A stretch of 64,000 nt of DNA from an uncultured Sphingopyxis sp. (GTDB lineage: Bacteria; Pseudomonadota; Alphaproteobacteria; Sphingomonadales; Sphingomonadaceae): contig NZ_LT598653.1 of NCBI RefSeq assembly GCF_900078365.1, positions 1,736,001 through 1,800,000 of the forward strand, written 5' to 3'. Position numbers and translations under genes: made by a program. Below are positions 50,882 to 60,265 of the stretch, piece after piece. A model generated the notes under the pieces. That model was given only the letters and a program-made list of their open reading frames with translations, was not told where the DNA came from and made no database searches. Each line of letters opens with the position of its first letter. The stretch's first letter is position 1.

Positions 50882-51825
50882 CGCGCCCCGGTAGCTTCGG
50901 CGACGATCGCCTTCAATACCGTCAATGCACCGCGAATATCTTCGCGCGCGCTCGGAATGGCCTGCGACAGGTTGATATAGCCGTGGATATTGCCCTTCGC
51001 CTCGCGATAGGTCGTGGGAACGCCCGCTTGGATCAGCTTCGCGGCATAGGCGCGCCCCTGATCGCGCAAAGGGTCGAGGCCCGCGGTGATGAGCAAGGCC
51101 GGCGGCAGGCCTTCCGCTGGGAAATCGAGCGGCGAGGCGCGATAGTCGGCGGGATCGGCCGCATAATGATTGCCGAACCAGGTCATGCTGCCCTGCGTCA
51201 GAAGGTGGCCCTCGCCGAAATCGCGATAGCTTTGCCAGTCGTCGTGCGTCGTGACGGCGGGATAGATGGGGTGGATCGCGACGACCGGTTTCGACGCCGG
51301 CTTGTCGCGGAGCGTCAGCGCAGTGGCGATGGTGAGGTTGCCGCCGGCGCTTTCGCCCGACAGAACGAGCCCGGTGCAGGGAATATGGTCGGCGACCCAG
51401 CGCGCCGCGGCCTCGCAATCCTCCGGCGCGGCGGGGAAGGGGTGTTCGGGCGCGAGGCGGTAGTCGACCGCGATCACCGGCATGTCGAGCTGGCGCGCCG
51501 CCTCGGCGCAATAGGGATCGTGGGTGTCGAGGTCGCCGATCACCCAGCCGCCGCCGTGAAAGAAGACCATCACCGGCCCCGTCTCGCGGCCCGGATGGCT
51601 ATCATAGATTCGGATCGCAATGTCGCCGGCGGGTCCAGGAATCGTGCGATCTTCGACCTTCGCGATGTCGCCGCGCGGAACGTCGGCGAGCTGGCCCATC
51701 ACCCGGAACATCTCGCGCGCGCCTTCCGGCGGCAACTCCTCCATCTTCGGCCCTTCCTGCGCGTTCAGGAAGGCAAGGAAAGCTGCCACGTCGGGGCGCG
51801 CCTGCTGGGTGGTGCCGTCGGTCAT
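50878..51825 (-). CDS. Alpha/beta hydrolase, hormone-sensitive-lipase family esterase
   Basis: 315 residues. Oxyanion-hole motif HGGG (90-93) and nucleophile Ser159 in GESAG mark the HSL (family IV) esterases. The Asp in ITAGLDPLRDQG and the His in GNIHGYINL complete the triad. It hydrolyses short acyl esters; the natural substrate is unknown. No signal peptide. Start ATG 51825 has GGGAGAG upstream; the open frame extends further without similarity. It is divergent from the korA gene. Confidence 0.9.
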   Translation of the reverse strand: MTDGTTQQARPDVAAFLAFLNAQEGPKMEELPPEGAREMFRVMGQLADVPRGDIAKVEDRTIPGPAGDIAIRIYDSHPGRETGPVMVFFHGGGWVIGDLDTHDPYCAEAARQLDMPVIAVDYRLAPEHPFPAAPEDCEAAARWVADHIPCTGLVLSGESAGGNLTIATALTLRDKPASKPVVAIHPIYPAVTTHDDWQSYRDFGEGHLLTQGSMTWFGNHYAADPADYRASPLDFPAEGLPPALLITAGLDPLRDQGRAYAAKLIQAGVPTTYREAKGNIHGYINLSQAIPSAREDIRGALTVLKAIVAEATGAR

Positions 51826-52008
51826 TCGCATCTCTCCCTGATCGATATTTCGTCCTGCTATTCGGTATCGGCGGGGCAAATTCAATCCCGAAATGAAACT
51901 CACCTGTGCTTCACCCTTTGCGGCGCACAATTTTTTCTCAATTGCGGCTTAGGGCGCAGAGGCCTACGCCCATGTCACAGGTTCGCAAGATTTGAGGCAG
52001 AGGAAAAA

Positions 52009-53876
52009 ATGGCGACAGCGGTAGAGGACCGGGCCGACGGCGAGCGGCAGTCCCCCCTTTCGGATGCGGTGGTAGTCAGATTCGCCGGCGACAGCGGTGA
52101 CGGGATGCAGCTGACCGGCGGACAATTTACCTTGTCGTCGGCGCTCGCGGGTAATGATTTCGCGACCTTCCCCGACTTTCCGGCCGAGATTCGCGCGCCG
52201 CAGGGCACTTTGTTCGGCGTCTCGGCCTTTCAGATCAATTTCGGGTCGTCGGCGATCGACACCGCGGGCGACGCGCCCGACGTGCTCGTCGCGATGAACC
52301 CCGCGGCACTCAAGACCAATGTGCCGCAGCTGAAGCCGGGCGGGCTGATCATCGCCGACGAGGGCGAGTTCAACGACCGCAATCTCGCCAAGGCGAAGTA
52401 CGACGCCAACCCGCTCGAGGACGGCAGCCTCGCCAAATGGCAGCTTCTGAAGCTCAACATCAGCCAGCTCACCATGGACGCGGTGAAGCCCTTCGGCCTC
52501 GGCAACAAGGAGGCGCTGCGCTGCAAGAATATGTGGACGCTGGGACTCGCGCTCTGGATGTTCGACCGCGACCGCCAGCCGCTCGTCGACTGGCTCAACG
52601 CGAAATTCGCGAAGGCGCCCGATCTCGCGGCGGCGAATGTCGCGGCGCTCAACGCGGGGCATGCCTATGGCGAGACCGCCGAGCTCGCGGGCCCACTCAA
52701 GCAGCATCATGTCGATCCCGCGCCCGCGGCGCCGGGCCTCTATCGCACGCTGACCGGCGCCGAGGGCATCGCGCTCGGGCTCGTGGCGGGCGCGCAGCTT
52801 GCGAAGCTGCCGATGTTCTTCGGCGGCTATCCGATCACGCCGGCGTCGGCGATCCTCCATCATCTGTCGCGGCTCAAGGAATATGACGTCACGACCTTCC
52901 AGGCCGAGGACGAGATTGCGGCCATCTGCTCGGCGATCGGCGCGAGCTATGGCGGCTCGCTCGGCGTCACTTCGTCGTCGGGCCCCGGCATCGCGTTGAA
53001 AGGCGAGGCGATGGGCCTGGCGATCATGACCGAGTTGCCGCTCGTCATCGTCAATTCGCAGCGCGGCGGTCCCTCGACCGGGCTGCCGACCAAGACCGAA
53101 CAGTCCGACCTCTATCAGGCCGTCTACGGCCGCAACGGCGACGCGCCTATGCCCGTCGTCGCCGCGCGGTCGCCTGGTGACGCGTTCGAATGCGCGATCG
53201 AGGCGTGCCGCATCGCGGTGCAATATATGACACCGGTGATGTTGCTCACCGACGGCTATATCGCGAACGCGGCCGAACCGTGGGCGGTGCCCGATCTCAC
53301 GACCTATGAAGCCTTCCCGGTCGAGTTCCTGACCGAAGTGCCCGAGGGCGGCTTCAAACCCTATGGTCGCGACGAAAAGCTCGCGCGGCCGTGGGTCAAG
53401 CCGGGCACGCCGGGCTTGCTCCACCGCATCGGCGGGATCGAGAAGGAAGTCGATACCGGCCACATCAACTATGCGCCGGGCAATCACCAGGCGATGACCG
53501 ACATTCGCAAGGCCAAGATCGACGGCGTCAAGGTGCCCGACCAGGTCGTCGACCTCGGCGCGCCGAGGGCGGCAAGCTCGCGGTGGTCGGCTGGGGCTCG
53601 ACCTTCGGCCCGATCCATCAGGCGGTGCGCCGCAAGCGCGCCGAAGGGGCGGACGTCAGCCATATCCATATCCGCCATATCTGGCCGCTGCCCGCTAATC
53701 TCGGCGAACTTTTGAAGAGCTATGACAGGGTGATCGTGCCCGAAATGAACACGGGGCAATTGAAGACCGTGCTGCGCGATCAATATCTCGTCGATGCGAA
53801 ACCGGTGAACAAGGTGTCGGGTCAGCCCTTCACCATCGCTGAAATCGAGGCTGCGATCGAGGAGGGGGTGGGGTGA
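52009..53876 (+). CDS. korA: 2-oxoacid:ferredoxin oxidoreductase alpha subunit, frameshifted in this sequence
   Basis: Fused gamma/alpha subunit that oxidises 2-oxoglutarate or a similar acid with ferredoxin as acceptor. The N-terminal gamma domain (VVRFAGDSGDGMQLTGGQF) and pyrimidine-binding alpha domain (FFGGYPITPASAILHHL, TSSSGPGIALKGEAMGLA) are in the first frame. After VVDLGAP, near 53,564, the sequence continues only in another frame: EGGKLAVVGWGSTFGPIHQA to FTIAEIEAAIEEGVG. One C is probably missing in GCGCC(C)GAGGGC. Restored length is about 622 residues, normal for the family. The intact frame ends at 53,715, the restored one at 53,876. Confidence 0.85.
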
Positions 53877-54421
53877 GCAAGGCCGCCCTGATAGTTATCG
53901 ACGTTCAGCGGGGTATGTTCGCTTTTCCCGACCAGCCGCCGCACGATGGCGAGGCAGTGCTGTCGCGGATTGCCAGCCTCGTGGCGCGCGCTCGCGAAAC
54001 ATCGACGCCGCTGATCTTCGTCCAGCATGACGGCGGCGCGGGCCACCCGCTCGAAAAGCCGAACGAAGGTTGGGGTGTGCACCCGGGAACGGGCTATCGC
54101 GAGGGCGATGCGGTGGTCGAAAAGCGTAATCCTGACGCCTTTCAGAATACCGACCTGCAAGAACGCCTCGCGGATCTGGACGTCTCCACGCTCGTCCTGA
54201 CGGGGATGATGACGGAATATTGCGTGGATACGACCTGCCGCCGCGCTTTTTCGCTGGGGTATGATGTCGTTTTGGCAAGCGACGCTCATACGACATTCTC
54301 GAAGCCCGGCCTCGCCGGCGATATGATCGTGCGGCATCATAATGAGATTCTCGGCAACGGTTTTGCAAAGATCGAGACCGCGGCGGATATTGAATTCAAG
54401 CAGTACGAGGCGCTCCAATGA
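53873..54421 (+). CDS. Cysteine hydrolase, isochorismatase family
   Basis: 182 residues. The catalytic triad is visible: Asp10 (VIDVQRGM), Lys84 (VVEKRNPDAF) and Cys117 (MTEYCVDTT). Such enzymes cleave amides (nicotinamidase type) or isochorismate; this one is not assigned. Start GTG overlaps the korA stop (GTGA) and its stop overlaps the korB start (ATGA), so it is built into the korA-korB operon. Its link to 2-oxoacid oxidation is unclear. Confidence 0.88.
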   Translation: MSKAALIVIDVQRGMFAFPDQPPHDGEAVLSRIASLVARARETSTPLIFVQHDGGAGHPLEKPNEGWGVHPGTGYREGDAVVEKRNPDAFQNTDLQERLADLDVSTLVLTGMMTEYCVDTTCRRAFSLGYDVVLASDAHTTFSKPGLAGDMIVRHHNEILGNGFAKIETAADIEFKQYEALQ

Positions 54422-55455
54422 ACGAAATGACCACCATCGCGCGCACGACGACGCTCAAGGATTGGGAGACCGATCAGGAAGTCCGCTGGTGCCCCGGCTG
54501 CGGCGACTATGCGATCCTGAAAGCGGTGCAGCGCACTATGCCGGACATCGGCACCGCGCCCGAAAATACCGTGTTCATCAGTGGTATCGGCTGCTCGTCG
54601 CGCTTTCCCTATTATATGGAAACCTATGGCTTCCACACGATCCACGGCCGTGCGCCGGCGTTCGCGACGGGGTTGAAGCTCGCTAATCCCGATCTCGACA
54701 TCTGGATCGTCACCGGCGACGGCGACGGGCTGTCGATCGGCGGTAACCACACGATGCACCTGATCCGCCGCAATCTCGATTGCCAGATCATGTTGTTCAA
54801 CAATGAGATCTATGGCCTTACGAAAGGACAATATTCGCCGACGAGCCGCGTCGGGACGACCAGCCCATCGACGCCCTATGGCTCGATCGATCGTCCGGCC
54901 CAGCCTGCGGCCTTCGCATTGGGGGCAGGGGCGCGTTTCGTCGCACGCGGCTTCGACGTGTCGAAGGAACTGCCCAATGTGCTGAAAGCGGCGCATGCGC
55001 ACAAGGGCGCGGCCTTTATCGAGATTTTCCAGAACTGTATCGTCTATAATAAAGACGTGTTCGAGGATTTTGCGGCACCCAAGGGGGCCGAGGACCGCCA
55101 GCTCTGGCTGAAAGAGGGCGAACCGATGCTCTATGCCAAGGGCACCAAGGGCATCGCGCTCGATGCCGAGGCGCTGCACCTCAAGACCGTTGACGTCATC
55201 GACGGCGACTGGGAAGCGGCGGGCGTGATCGTCCATGACGTCACCAACCGCAGCGTCGCACACATGCTCGTCGAAATGCGCTTCGGCGAGTTCCCGATGG
55301 CCTTGGGCGTTCTTTACGACGATCCGCGCCCGACCTTCGAAGCTGACGTCGTTCGCCAGAACAAGGCGGCGGCCGAGGGCAAGAAAGCGGACTTGCAGGG
55401 GCTGCTCAAGAAGGGACAGACTTGGACGGTGACCGAGGGCGGGCCGCAACTCTGA
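54418..55455 (+). CDS. korB: 2-oxoacid:ferredoxin oxidoreductase beta subunit
   Basis: Thiamine-diphosphate-binding partner of the alpha subunit. 345 residues. WCPGCGDYAILKAVQ (about 23-37) contains cluster cysteines, GIGCSSRFPYYMETYGFHTIHGRAPAFATG follows, and the ThDP-Mg motif is ITGDGDGLSIGGNH-like with LFNNEIYGLTKGQYSPTS. Electrons go to ferredoxin. The alpha gene upstream carries a frameshift here, but this gene is intact. Confidence 0.94.
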   Translation: MNEMTTIARTTTLKDWETDQEVRWCPGCGDYAILKAVQRTMPDIGTAPENTVFISGIGCSSRFPYYMETYGFHTIHGRAPAFATGLKLANPDLDIWIVTGDGDGLSIGGNHTMHLIRRNLDCQIMLFNNEIYGLTKGQYSPTSRVGTTSPSTPYGSIDRPAQPAAFALGAGARFVARGFDVSKELPNVLKAAHAHKGAAFIEIFQNCIVYNKDVFEDFAAPKGAEDRQLWLKEGEPMLYAKGTKGIALDAEALHLKTVDVIDGDWEAAGVIVHDVTNRSVAHMLVEMRFGEFPMALGVLYDDPRPTFEADVVRQNKAAAEGKKADLQGLLKKGQTWTVTEGGPQL

Positions 55456-55467
55456 TCTTCCACCGAC

Positions 55468-56421
55468 ATGGATAATCTGACCCACAGCCTCGTCGGTGCT
55501 CTGCTGGGCCAGATGGGGCTCAAGGAGAAGACCGGGCTGGCGATGCCGACGCTGATCATCGCGGCGAACCTGCCCGATATCGACGCCGGCTGCGCGATCT
55601 ATGGGATCGAGTCGCTGTCGATGCGGCGCGGGATCACGCACGGGCCGATCGCGCTCGTCCTGCTGCCGATCCTGCTGTGGGCGCTGATGCTCGCTTTCGA
55701 CCGCTGGCAGGGGCGGCGGGGCAAGCGTCCGGCGGGGCGGTCGCCGATTCACAAAGGTTGGCTGCTCGCGCTCGCCTATATCGGCTGTCTCAGCCATCCG
55801 GCGCTCGACTGGCTCAACAATTACGGCATCCGCCTGCTTGAACCGTTCAGCCATCGCTGGTTCTATGGCGACAGCATCTTCATCATCGACCTGTGGATAT
55901 GGATCGCGCTCGGCTTGTCGGTCTGGCTGTCGCTCCGCCGCGAGCGGGGCGGGACGACGCACTGGCAACCCCCCGCGTGGATCGGCTTCACGGTCGTGTG
56001 CGCCTATATCTTCGCCAACGGCCTGATCACCGGTGCCGCCGAACGCATGGCGTCGAGCGCGCTCGAGGCGGGCGGGCGCAAGGATGCGCTCGTCGTCGCG
56101 AGCCCGCCGCCGCTGGCGTTCTGGAAGCGCGACATCTTCTGGCGCACCGCCGATCGCTATGGCACCGCGAGTTTCGTGCCCGGCATCGGCGGCCACGTCG
56201 ATTTGACCGGCAGCCCGACGGGCATGGACGATCCGCGCCTCGCGACCTGGGTGAAGGCCGATCCCGCGGCGCGCGCCTTCCTGTTCTGGTCGCGGATGCC
56301 GGTGGCGCAAAAGGACGGCGACGCGATCCTGCTGCGCGACCAGCGTTTCATGCACCCGCTCGCGCAGGAGCGCTTTCAGGTGCGGCTGACCGCGCCCGAT
56401 ACGGCCAGTTATCCCGAATGA
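55468..56421 (+). CDS. Membrane-bound metal-dependent hydrolase (DUF457/YdjM-like)
   Basis: 317 residues. The N-terminal DNLTHSLVGALLGQMGL, IAANLPDIDA, RRGITHGP and CLSHPALDWLNNYG carry the His and Asp residues that define this family, with about four membrane helices. The C-terminal part is soluble. The biochemical role is not known; some relatives answer DNA damage. It follows korB by 12 bp, and its stop overlaps an alternative upstream start of the methyltransferase gene. Confidence 0.85.
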   Translation: MDNLTHSLVGALLGQMGLKEKTGLAMPTLIIAANLPDIDAGCAIYGIESLSMRRGITHGPIALVLLPILLWALMLAFDRWQGRRGKRPAGRSPIHKGWLLALAYIGCLSHPALDWLNNYGIRLLEPFSHRWFYGDSIFIIDLWIWIALGLSVWLSLRRERGGTTHWQPPAWIGFTVVCAYIFANGLITGAAERMASSALEAGGRKDALVVASPPPLAFWKRDIFWRTADRYGTASFVPGIGGHVDLTGSPTGMDDPRLATWVKADPAARAFLFWSRMPVAQKDGDAILLRDQRFMHPLAQERFQVRLTAPDTASYPE

Positions 56422-56498
56422 TCCTGCGCGCGTGGCGTCAGGGCGGCGCGCGTTTCAACCGATTGTCAGCGCGGTGCGTTTGGGGCAGGAAGGTGACA

Positions 56499-57779
56499 AT
56501 GAACACGCATGTCAGCCCACGCCGCGGCAAGGAACTGCTCCGCGCCGATCGCGCCTATCGCGCGGGAGGCGGCATGGCGCGGCTCATCGCGCTGGCGCCC
56601 GCGCGTCTTTTCCACCGCCTGCTCGACCGCATCGATGCGGGGCTGATGCTCGGCACGATCGAGGGTCATTTGCCTGATGGCAGCGTGCGGCTGCTCGGCG
56701 GGCGCGGCAAGGGCCCCACCGCGATTGTCCACCTTCACGACTGGACGGCGCTCGCGCGTCTCGCGCTGTCGGGCTCGGTCGGCTGGTATCGGGCGTGGGA
56801 AGCGCAGGAGTGGTCGTCGCCCGATCCGGTGCCGCTGTTCGACTTGTTCATGCGCAATGGCGAGGCGCTGGGCAACGCCGGGCGGGCACGCGGGCCGTGG
56901 CGCTGGCTCAACCGCGCGATTCATGCGCTGAACCGCAACGACCGTCGCGGGGCCCGGCGAAACATCCACGCCCATTATGATTTGGGCAATGATTTCTATC
57001 GCTTGTGGCTCGACGATGCGATGAATTATTCGAGCGCACTGTTCGCCGATCCGGGCCAGTCGCTCGAGGCGGCGCAGGCGGCGAAGATCGATGCGATCCT
57101 CGACCGGCTCGACCTGCGTTCGGGGAGCCGGCTGCTTGAAATCGGTTGCGGCTGGGGCGCGCTCGCCGAACGGGCGGTCGAACGCCACGACGTGCTCTAC
57201 ACCGGCGTCACCCTGTCGCCCGCACAAGCCGAAATCGCCGATGCGCGGCTCCATGCGGTCGATCTGTCGGGGCGTTCGCGGATCGAACTGTGCGACTATC
57301 GCGATGCGCAGGGCCCCTATGACGCGATCGCCAGCGTCGAGATGGTCGAGGCGGTGGGCGAGGCCTATTGGCCCGCCTATCTCGACGCGATCGCGCGGCT
57401 GCTGCGTCCGGGCGGCAAGGCGGCGATCCAGTATATCTCGATCGACGATGCGCTGTTCGAGCGTTACGCGGCGAGCAGCGACTTCATTCAGGCCTATATC
57501 TTTCCGGGCGGCTGCCTGATCTCGGAAAGTCGCTTTCGCGCGCTGGCCGAGGCGAGAGGGCTCGCATGGCGCGACGTGCGCCGCTTCGGCGGGGACTATG
57601 CCGAGACGCTGCGCCAGTGGCGCGAACGCTTCGACGCGGCGGTCGCCGCCGAACGGCTCCCGCCGGGGTTCGACGAACGCTTCGTCCGGCTCTGGCGCTA
57701 TTATCTGCAATATTGCGAGGGTGGCTTTCGCGGCGGCGGGATCGACGTCGCGCAGGTCACGCTCGAAAAGACGGCCTGA
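56499..57779 (+). CDS. Cyclopropane-fatty-acyl-phospholipid synthase-like SAM methyltransferase
   Basis: 426 residues. An N-terminal lipid-binding part (IEGHLPDGSVRLLGG, about 49-63) precedes the methyltransferase domain: NIHAHYDLGNDFYRLWLDDAMNYSSALF (about 155-182), SAM motif LLEIGCGWGALAERA, ASVEMVEAVGEAYW and a late YLQYCEGGFRGGGIDV. These are the hallmarks of CFA synthases that methylate unsaturated acyl chains in the membrane. ATG 56499 was chosen for its AGGAAGG ribosome site; ATG 56418, overlapping the previous stop, would add 27 residues. Confidence 0.9.
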   Translation: MNTHVSPRRGKELLRADRAYRAGGGMARLIALAPARLFHRLLDRIDAGLMLGTIEGHLPDGSVRLLGGRGKGPTAIVHLHDWTALARLALSGSVGWYRAWEAQEWSSPDPVPLFDLFMRNGEALGNAGRARGPWRWLNRAIHALNRNDRRGARRNIHAHYDLGNDFYRLWLDDAMNYSSALFADPGQSLEAAQAAKIDAILDRLDLRSGSRLLEIGCGWGALAERAVERHDVLYTGVTLSPAQAEIADARLHAVDLSGRSRIELCDYRDAQGPYDAIASVEMVEAVGEAYWPAYLDAIARLLRPGGKAAIQYISIDDALFERYAASSDFIQAYIFPGGCLISESRFRALAEARGLAWRDVRRFGGDYAETLRQWRERFDAAVAAERLPPGFDERFVRLWRYYLQYCEGGFRGGGIDVAQVTLEKTA

Positions 57780-57798
57780 AAACAGGGGAGAGAGGCAT

Positions 57799-58983
57799 AT
57801 GCGAAGATTATGGGCGGCGGTGCTGCTGAGCACCGCGGCGGCGGGGTGCAGCGCGCCCGCGACCACCCAAGCCACCGATCAACTGTCAAAGGATCTGCCA
57901 AAGGATTTGAATGTGCTGTTCTGGACCCAGGATCAACGCGACGCTGCCTTCCGCACGATGGAGACGGTTCCGAAGGTCGTCGTCAATGCGATCGAAGCGG
58001 GCGATGCCGTCTATCCGCTGCCGCAGGGCAAGCCGCTCGACCTCGGTATCGATGTCGACGCCCATATGGCGAAGCAGCGCAACGCGGGGCTGATCATCGT
58101 TCAGGACGGGAAGATCCGGCTCGAGAAATATGCGCTCGGCTATGGCGCCTCGGGGCGCTGGACGAGTTTTTCGGTCGCAAAGAGTTTCACCTCGACGCTT
58201 GTCGGCGCGGCTGTGAAGGACGGCTATATCAAGAGCCTCGATGACAAGGTTACGACGTATATCCCAGGACTTAGGGGGTCGGCCTATGATGATGTCTCGG
58301 TAAAGCAGCTGCTGACGATGACCTCGGGGGTCAAATGGAACGAGGATTATACCGATCCCAAATCCGACGTCGCGCAGTTCAACCTGCAAAAGCCCGTCGC
58401 GGGCGAGGACATAACGGTCAGCTATATGAAGACCTTGCCGCGCGAAGCACCCGCCGGGTCGAAGTGGGTGTACAAGACCGGCGAGACCAATCTGATCGGC
58501 GTGCTCGTGTCGAGCGCGACGGGCAAGACGCTGTCGCAATATCTGTCCGAAAAGATCTGGAAGCCGTTCGGCATGGAGCAGGATGCGGTGTGGATGCTCG
58601 GGCCGACGGGGCACGAGATCAGCGGCTGCTGCATGTCGGCGAGCCTCAAGGATTATGCGCGCTTCGGGCAATTTATCCTGAACGGCGGCGTCGCGGGCGG
58701 CCAGAAGGTGCTGCCCGACGACTGGCTCGCCTCGGCGACGACGAAGCAGGCGGGGATCGACGTTCCGGGCCGCGGCTACGGCTATCAATGGTGGACGAAC
58801 GACGACGGCAGCTTCGCCGCGCAGGGAATCTTCGGGCAGGGCATCTTCATCGATCCCGAGCGCAAGCTGGTGATCGCGTCGAACGGCAACTGGCCGACCG
58901 CGACCGACCCCGAAGGCGTCGGCGCGGCGCGCGAAGCCTTCTACAAGAGCGTCCAGGCGGCGGTGGACAGGGAAGCCAAATAG
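57799..58983 (+). CDS. Serine hydrolase, class C beta-lactamase family, predicted lipoprotein
   Basis: 394 residues. The signal MRRLWAAVLLSTAAAGC gives lipid Cys17. The catalytic Ser-x-x-Lys is S125-VA-K128 in TSFSVAKSF. KTGETNLIG and a late GYQWW motif fit the penicillin-binding-protein-like / EstB group. Acts on an ester or amide in the periplasm; antibiotic hydrolysis is not implied. GGGGAGAG precedes the ATG. It ends at the palindromic repeat shared with the convergent gene. Confidence 0.88.
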   Translation: MRRLWAAVLLSTAAAGCSAPATTQATDQLSKDLPKDLNVLFWTQDQRDAAFRTMETVPKVVVNAIEAGDAVYPLPQGKPLDLGIDVDAHMAKQRNAGLIIVQDGKIRLEKYALGYGASGRWTSFSVAKSFTSTLVGAAVKDGYIKSLDDKVTTYIPGLRGSAYDDVSVKQLLTMTSGVKWNEDYTDPKSDVAQFNLQKPVAGEDITVSYMKTLPREAPAGSKWVYKTGETNLIGVLVSSATGKTLSQYLSEKIWKPFGMEQDAVWMLGPTGHEISGCCMSASLKDYARFGQFILNGGVAGGQKVLPDDWLASATTKQAGIDVPGRGYGYQWWTNDDGSFAAQGIFGQGIFIDPERKLVIASNGNWPTATDPEGVGAAREAFYKSVQAAVDREAK

Positions 58984-58993
58984 GCAAAACGAG

Positions 58994-59071
58994 CGTCGCC
59001 CCCGCGAAGGCGGGGGCCGCTGGCAGCCCTGCGCCACGCCGACAGCGGCCCCCGCCTTCGCGGGGGCGACG
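58994..59071. repeat. Inverted pair of GAAG-loop hairpins (REP/BIME-like), second copy
   Basis: Perfect 29-nt arms at 58994-59022 and 59043-59071. Each arm folds alone as GCCCCCGC-GAAG-GCGGGGGC. It has the same layout as 42,856-42,933 but with paired base changes in the stem. It sits between convergent genes and probably terminates both. Confidence 0.85.
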
Positions 59072-59076
59072 AGCTT

Positions 59077-59463
59077 TTATTCGGCGACAATACTCGCAGC
59101 GCGCTGCGCCAGCCACGCCGCGAACAGCGGCACGGCCACCCCGACGGCCATGATCCACCAGCTGTCGGCGAGGGTGACGGCGCGATAGAGCGCGGCGCCG
59201 ATGACGGCGCCCGCGACAATCCAGCCCGGGCCGGTGCCCGCCGACACGCGCATTGCGAGCCAGCCGCCGGCGAAGGTGCCGACGAACCAGCCGACGACGA
59301 GCGCGATCGTCGATCCGAGAGGGATCAGGATTTCGCCGGTGTCTGGATCATAAACGTCGGGAGAAATCTCGCTGCCGGCATATTGCGCCAGCCAGATCAG
59401 CCCGAAAGCGACGACGATGCCGATCACGGCGGCGATCGCCGATCGCAAAACTGTTTTGGTCAT
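59077..59463 (-). CDS. Small membrane protein of unknown function
   Basis: 128 residues with four hydrophobic segments (about 8-28, 47-68, 78-93 and 102-121) and a short acidic loop PDVYDPDTGEILIP between the first two. No family recognised. It lies alone, convergent with the serine hydrolase and followed upstream by the SDR gene on the same strand about 60 bp away. Confidence 0.7.
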   Translation of the reverse strand: MTKTVLRSAIAAVIGIVVAFGLIWLAQYAGSEISPDVYDPDTGEILIPLGSTIALVVGWFVGTFAGGWLAMRVSAGTGPGWIVAGAVIGAALYRAVTLADSWWIMAVGVAVPLFAAWLAQRAASIVAE

Positions 59464-59526
59464 TATTCCCGCGCCCTCGCAAACCCTCTTATGCGAATAT
59501 CTTAGCGCAGGAAAACGAAGATGGCT

Positions 59527-60261
59527 TCAAGCTTTTTTCATGACCTTGGGTAGTGCGTGGAACGCGGTGCTGTCGAAGCCCTCGACCATTAGCTGCGCGA
59601 CATATTCGCCGACCGCTGCCGGATCCTTGATGCTCTGCGGATCCTCGCCGGGATAGGCGCGCGCGCGCATCTGGGTGCGGGTGCCGCCGGGATCGAGGAT
59701 CGCGGTGCGCACGCCCGAGATATTGCGCATTTCGGCGCCATAGCTCATCACCAGCGTCTCGAACGCCGCCTTCGACGCGGCATAGGCGCCCCAATAGGCC
59801 CTCGGCTCGCGCGCGACGCCGCTCGACAGCGCAAGCAGGCGGCCATTCGCGGCGCGGCGCAGCAATGGATCGAAATTGGCGATCAGCGCCTGCTGCGCGA
59901 TCAAATTGAGCGTCAGCGTCTTGTTGAATTCCTTGCCGTCGATCGCCGCGACGGGGGTCAGCGTGCCGAGCATCGCAGCGTTGAGCACGAGCATGTCGAG
60001 CTGCTGCCAGCGTTCGGCCATCGCGCTCGCGAGCCGCGCGATGCTGTCGCCGTCGGTGAGGTCGAGCGGTGCGATCGTCGCGCTGCCGCCCGCGTCATGG
60101 ATGCGATCCTCGAGTTCCTCGAGCCCGCCCGCGGTGCGTGCGGTGATCACGACATGCGCGCCGCGCGCCGCGAGCGATTCCGCGATCGCCTCACCGATCC
60201 CGCGGCTTGCCCCGGTGACGAGCGCGACCTGGCCCGCCAGTTCTTCAGGCTTGGTGATCAT
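59527..60261 (-). CDS. Short-chain dehydrogenase/reductase
   Basis: 244 residues, classical SDR: VTGASRGIGEAIA (about 15-27), LNAAML (the NAG-like strand), catalytic Ser in ALSSGVARE and Y-x3-K in YWGAYAASKAAFE, then ILDPGGTRTQMR. NAD(P)-linked oxidoreduction of an unknown alcohol or ketone. It follows purF by 4 bp on the same strand, so it is probably cotranscribed. ATG 60261 gives the usual start; 17 further codons upstream overlap purF. Confidence 0.9.
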   Translation of the reverse strand: MITKPEELAGQVALVTGASRGIGEAIAESLAARGAHVVITARTAGGLEELEDRIHDAGGSATIAPLDLTDGDSIARLASAMAERWQQLDMLVLNAAMLGTLTPVAAIDGKEFNKTLTLNLIAQQALIANFDPLLRRAANGRLLALSSGVAREPRAYWGAYAASKAAFETLVMSYGAEMRNISGVRTAILDPGGTRTQMRARAYPGEDPQSIKDPAAVGEYVAQLMVEGFDSTAFHALPKVMKKA

Positions 60262-60265
60262 TGCG

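Noticed and set aside
50983..52008. Open frame extending korA upstream by about 340 codons
   Set aside because: It runs antisense through the esterase gene; the family N-terminus begins at 52009 after a good ribosome site.
53555..53590. Programmed frameshift in korA
   Set aside because: No slippery heptamer or stimulatory structure seen; a one-base deletion or sequencing error explains it better.
54337..56355. 672-codon minus-strand frame opposite korB and the DUF457 gene
   Set aside because: Antisense shadow of two well-supported genes; no start signal or known domain.
57799..58983. Beta-lactamase conferring antibiotic resistance
   Set aside because: SxxK and fold fit the class C superfamily, but sequence features place it with esterase/peptidase-like members; resistance cannot be inferred.
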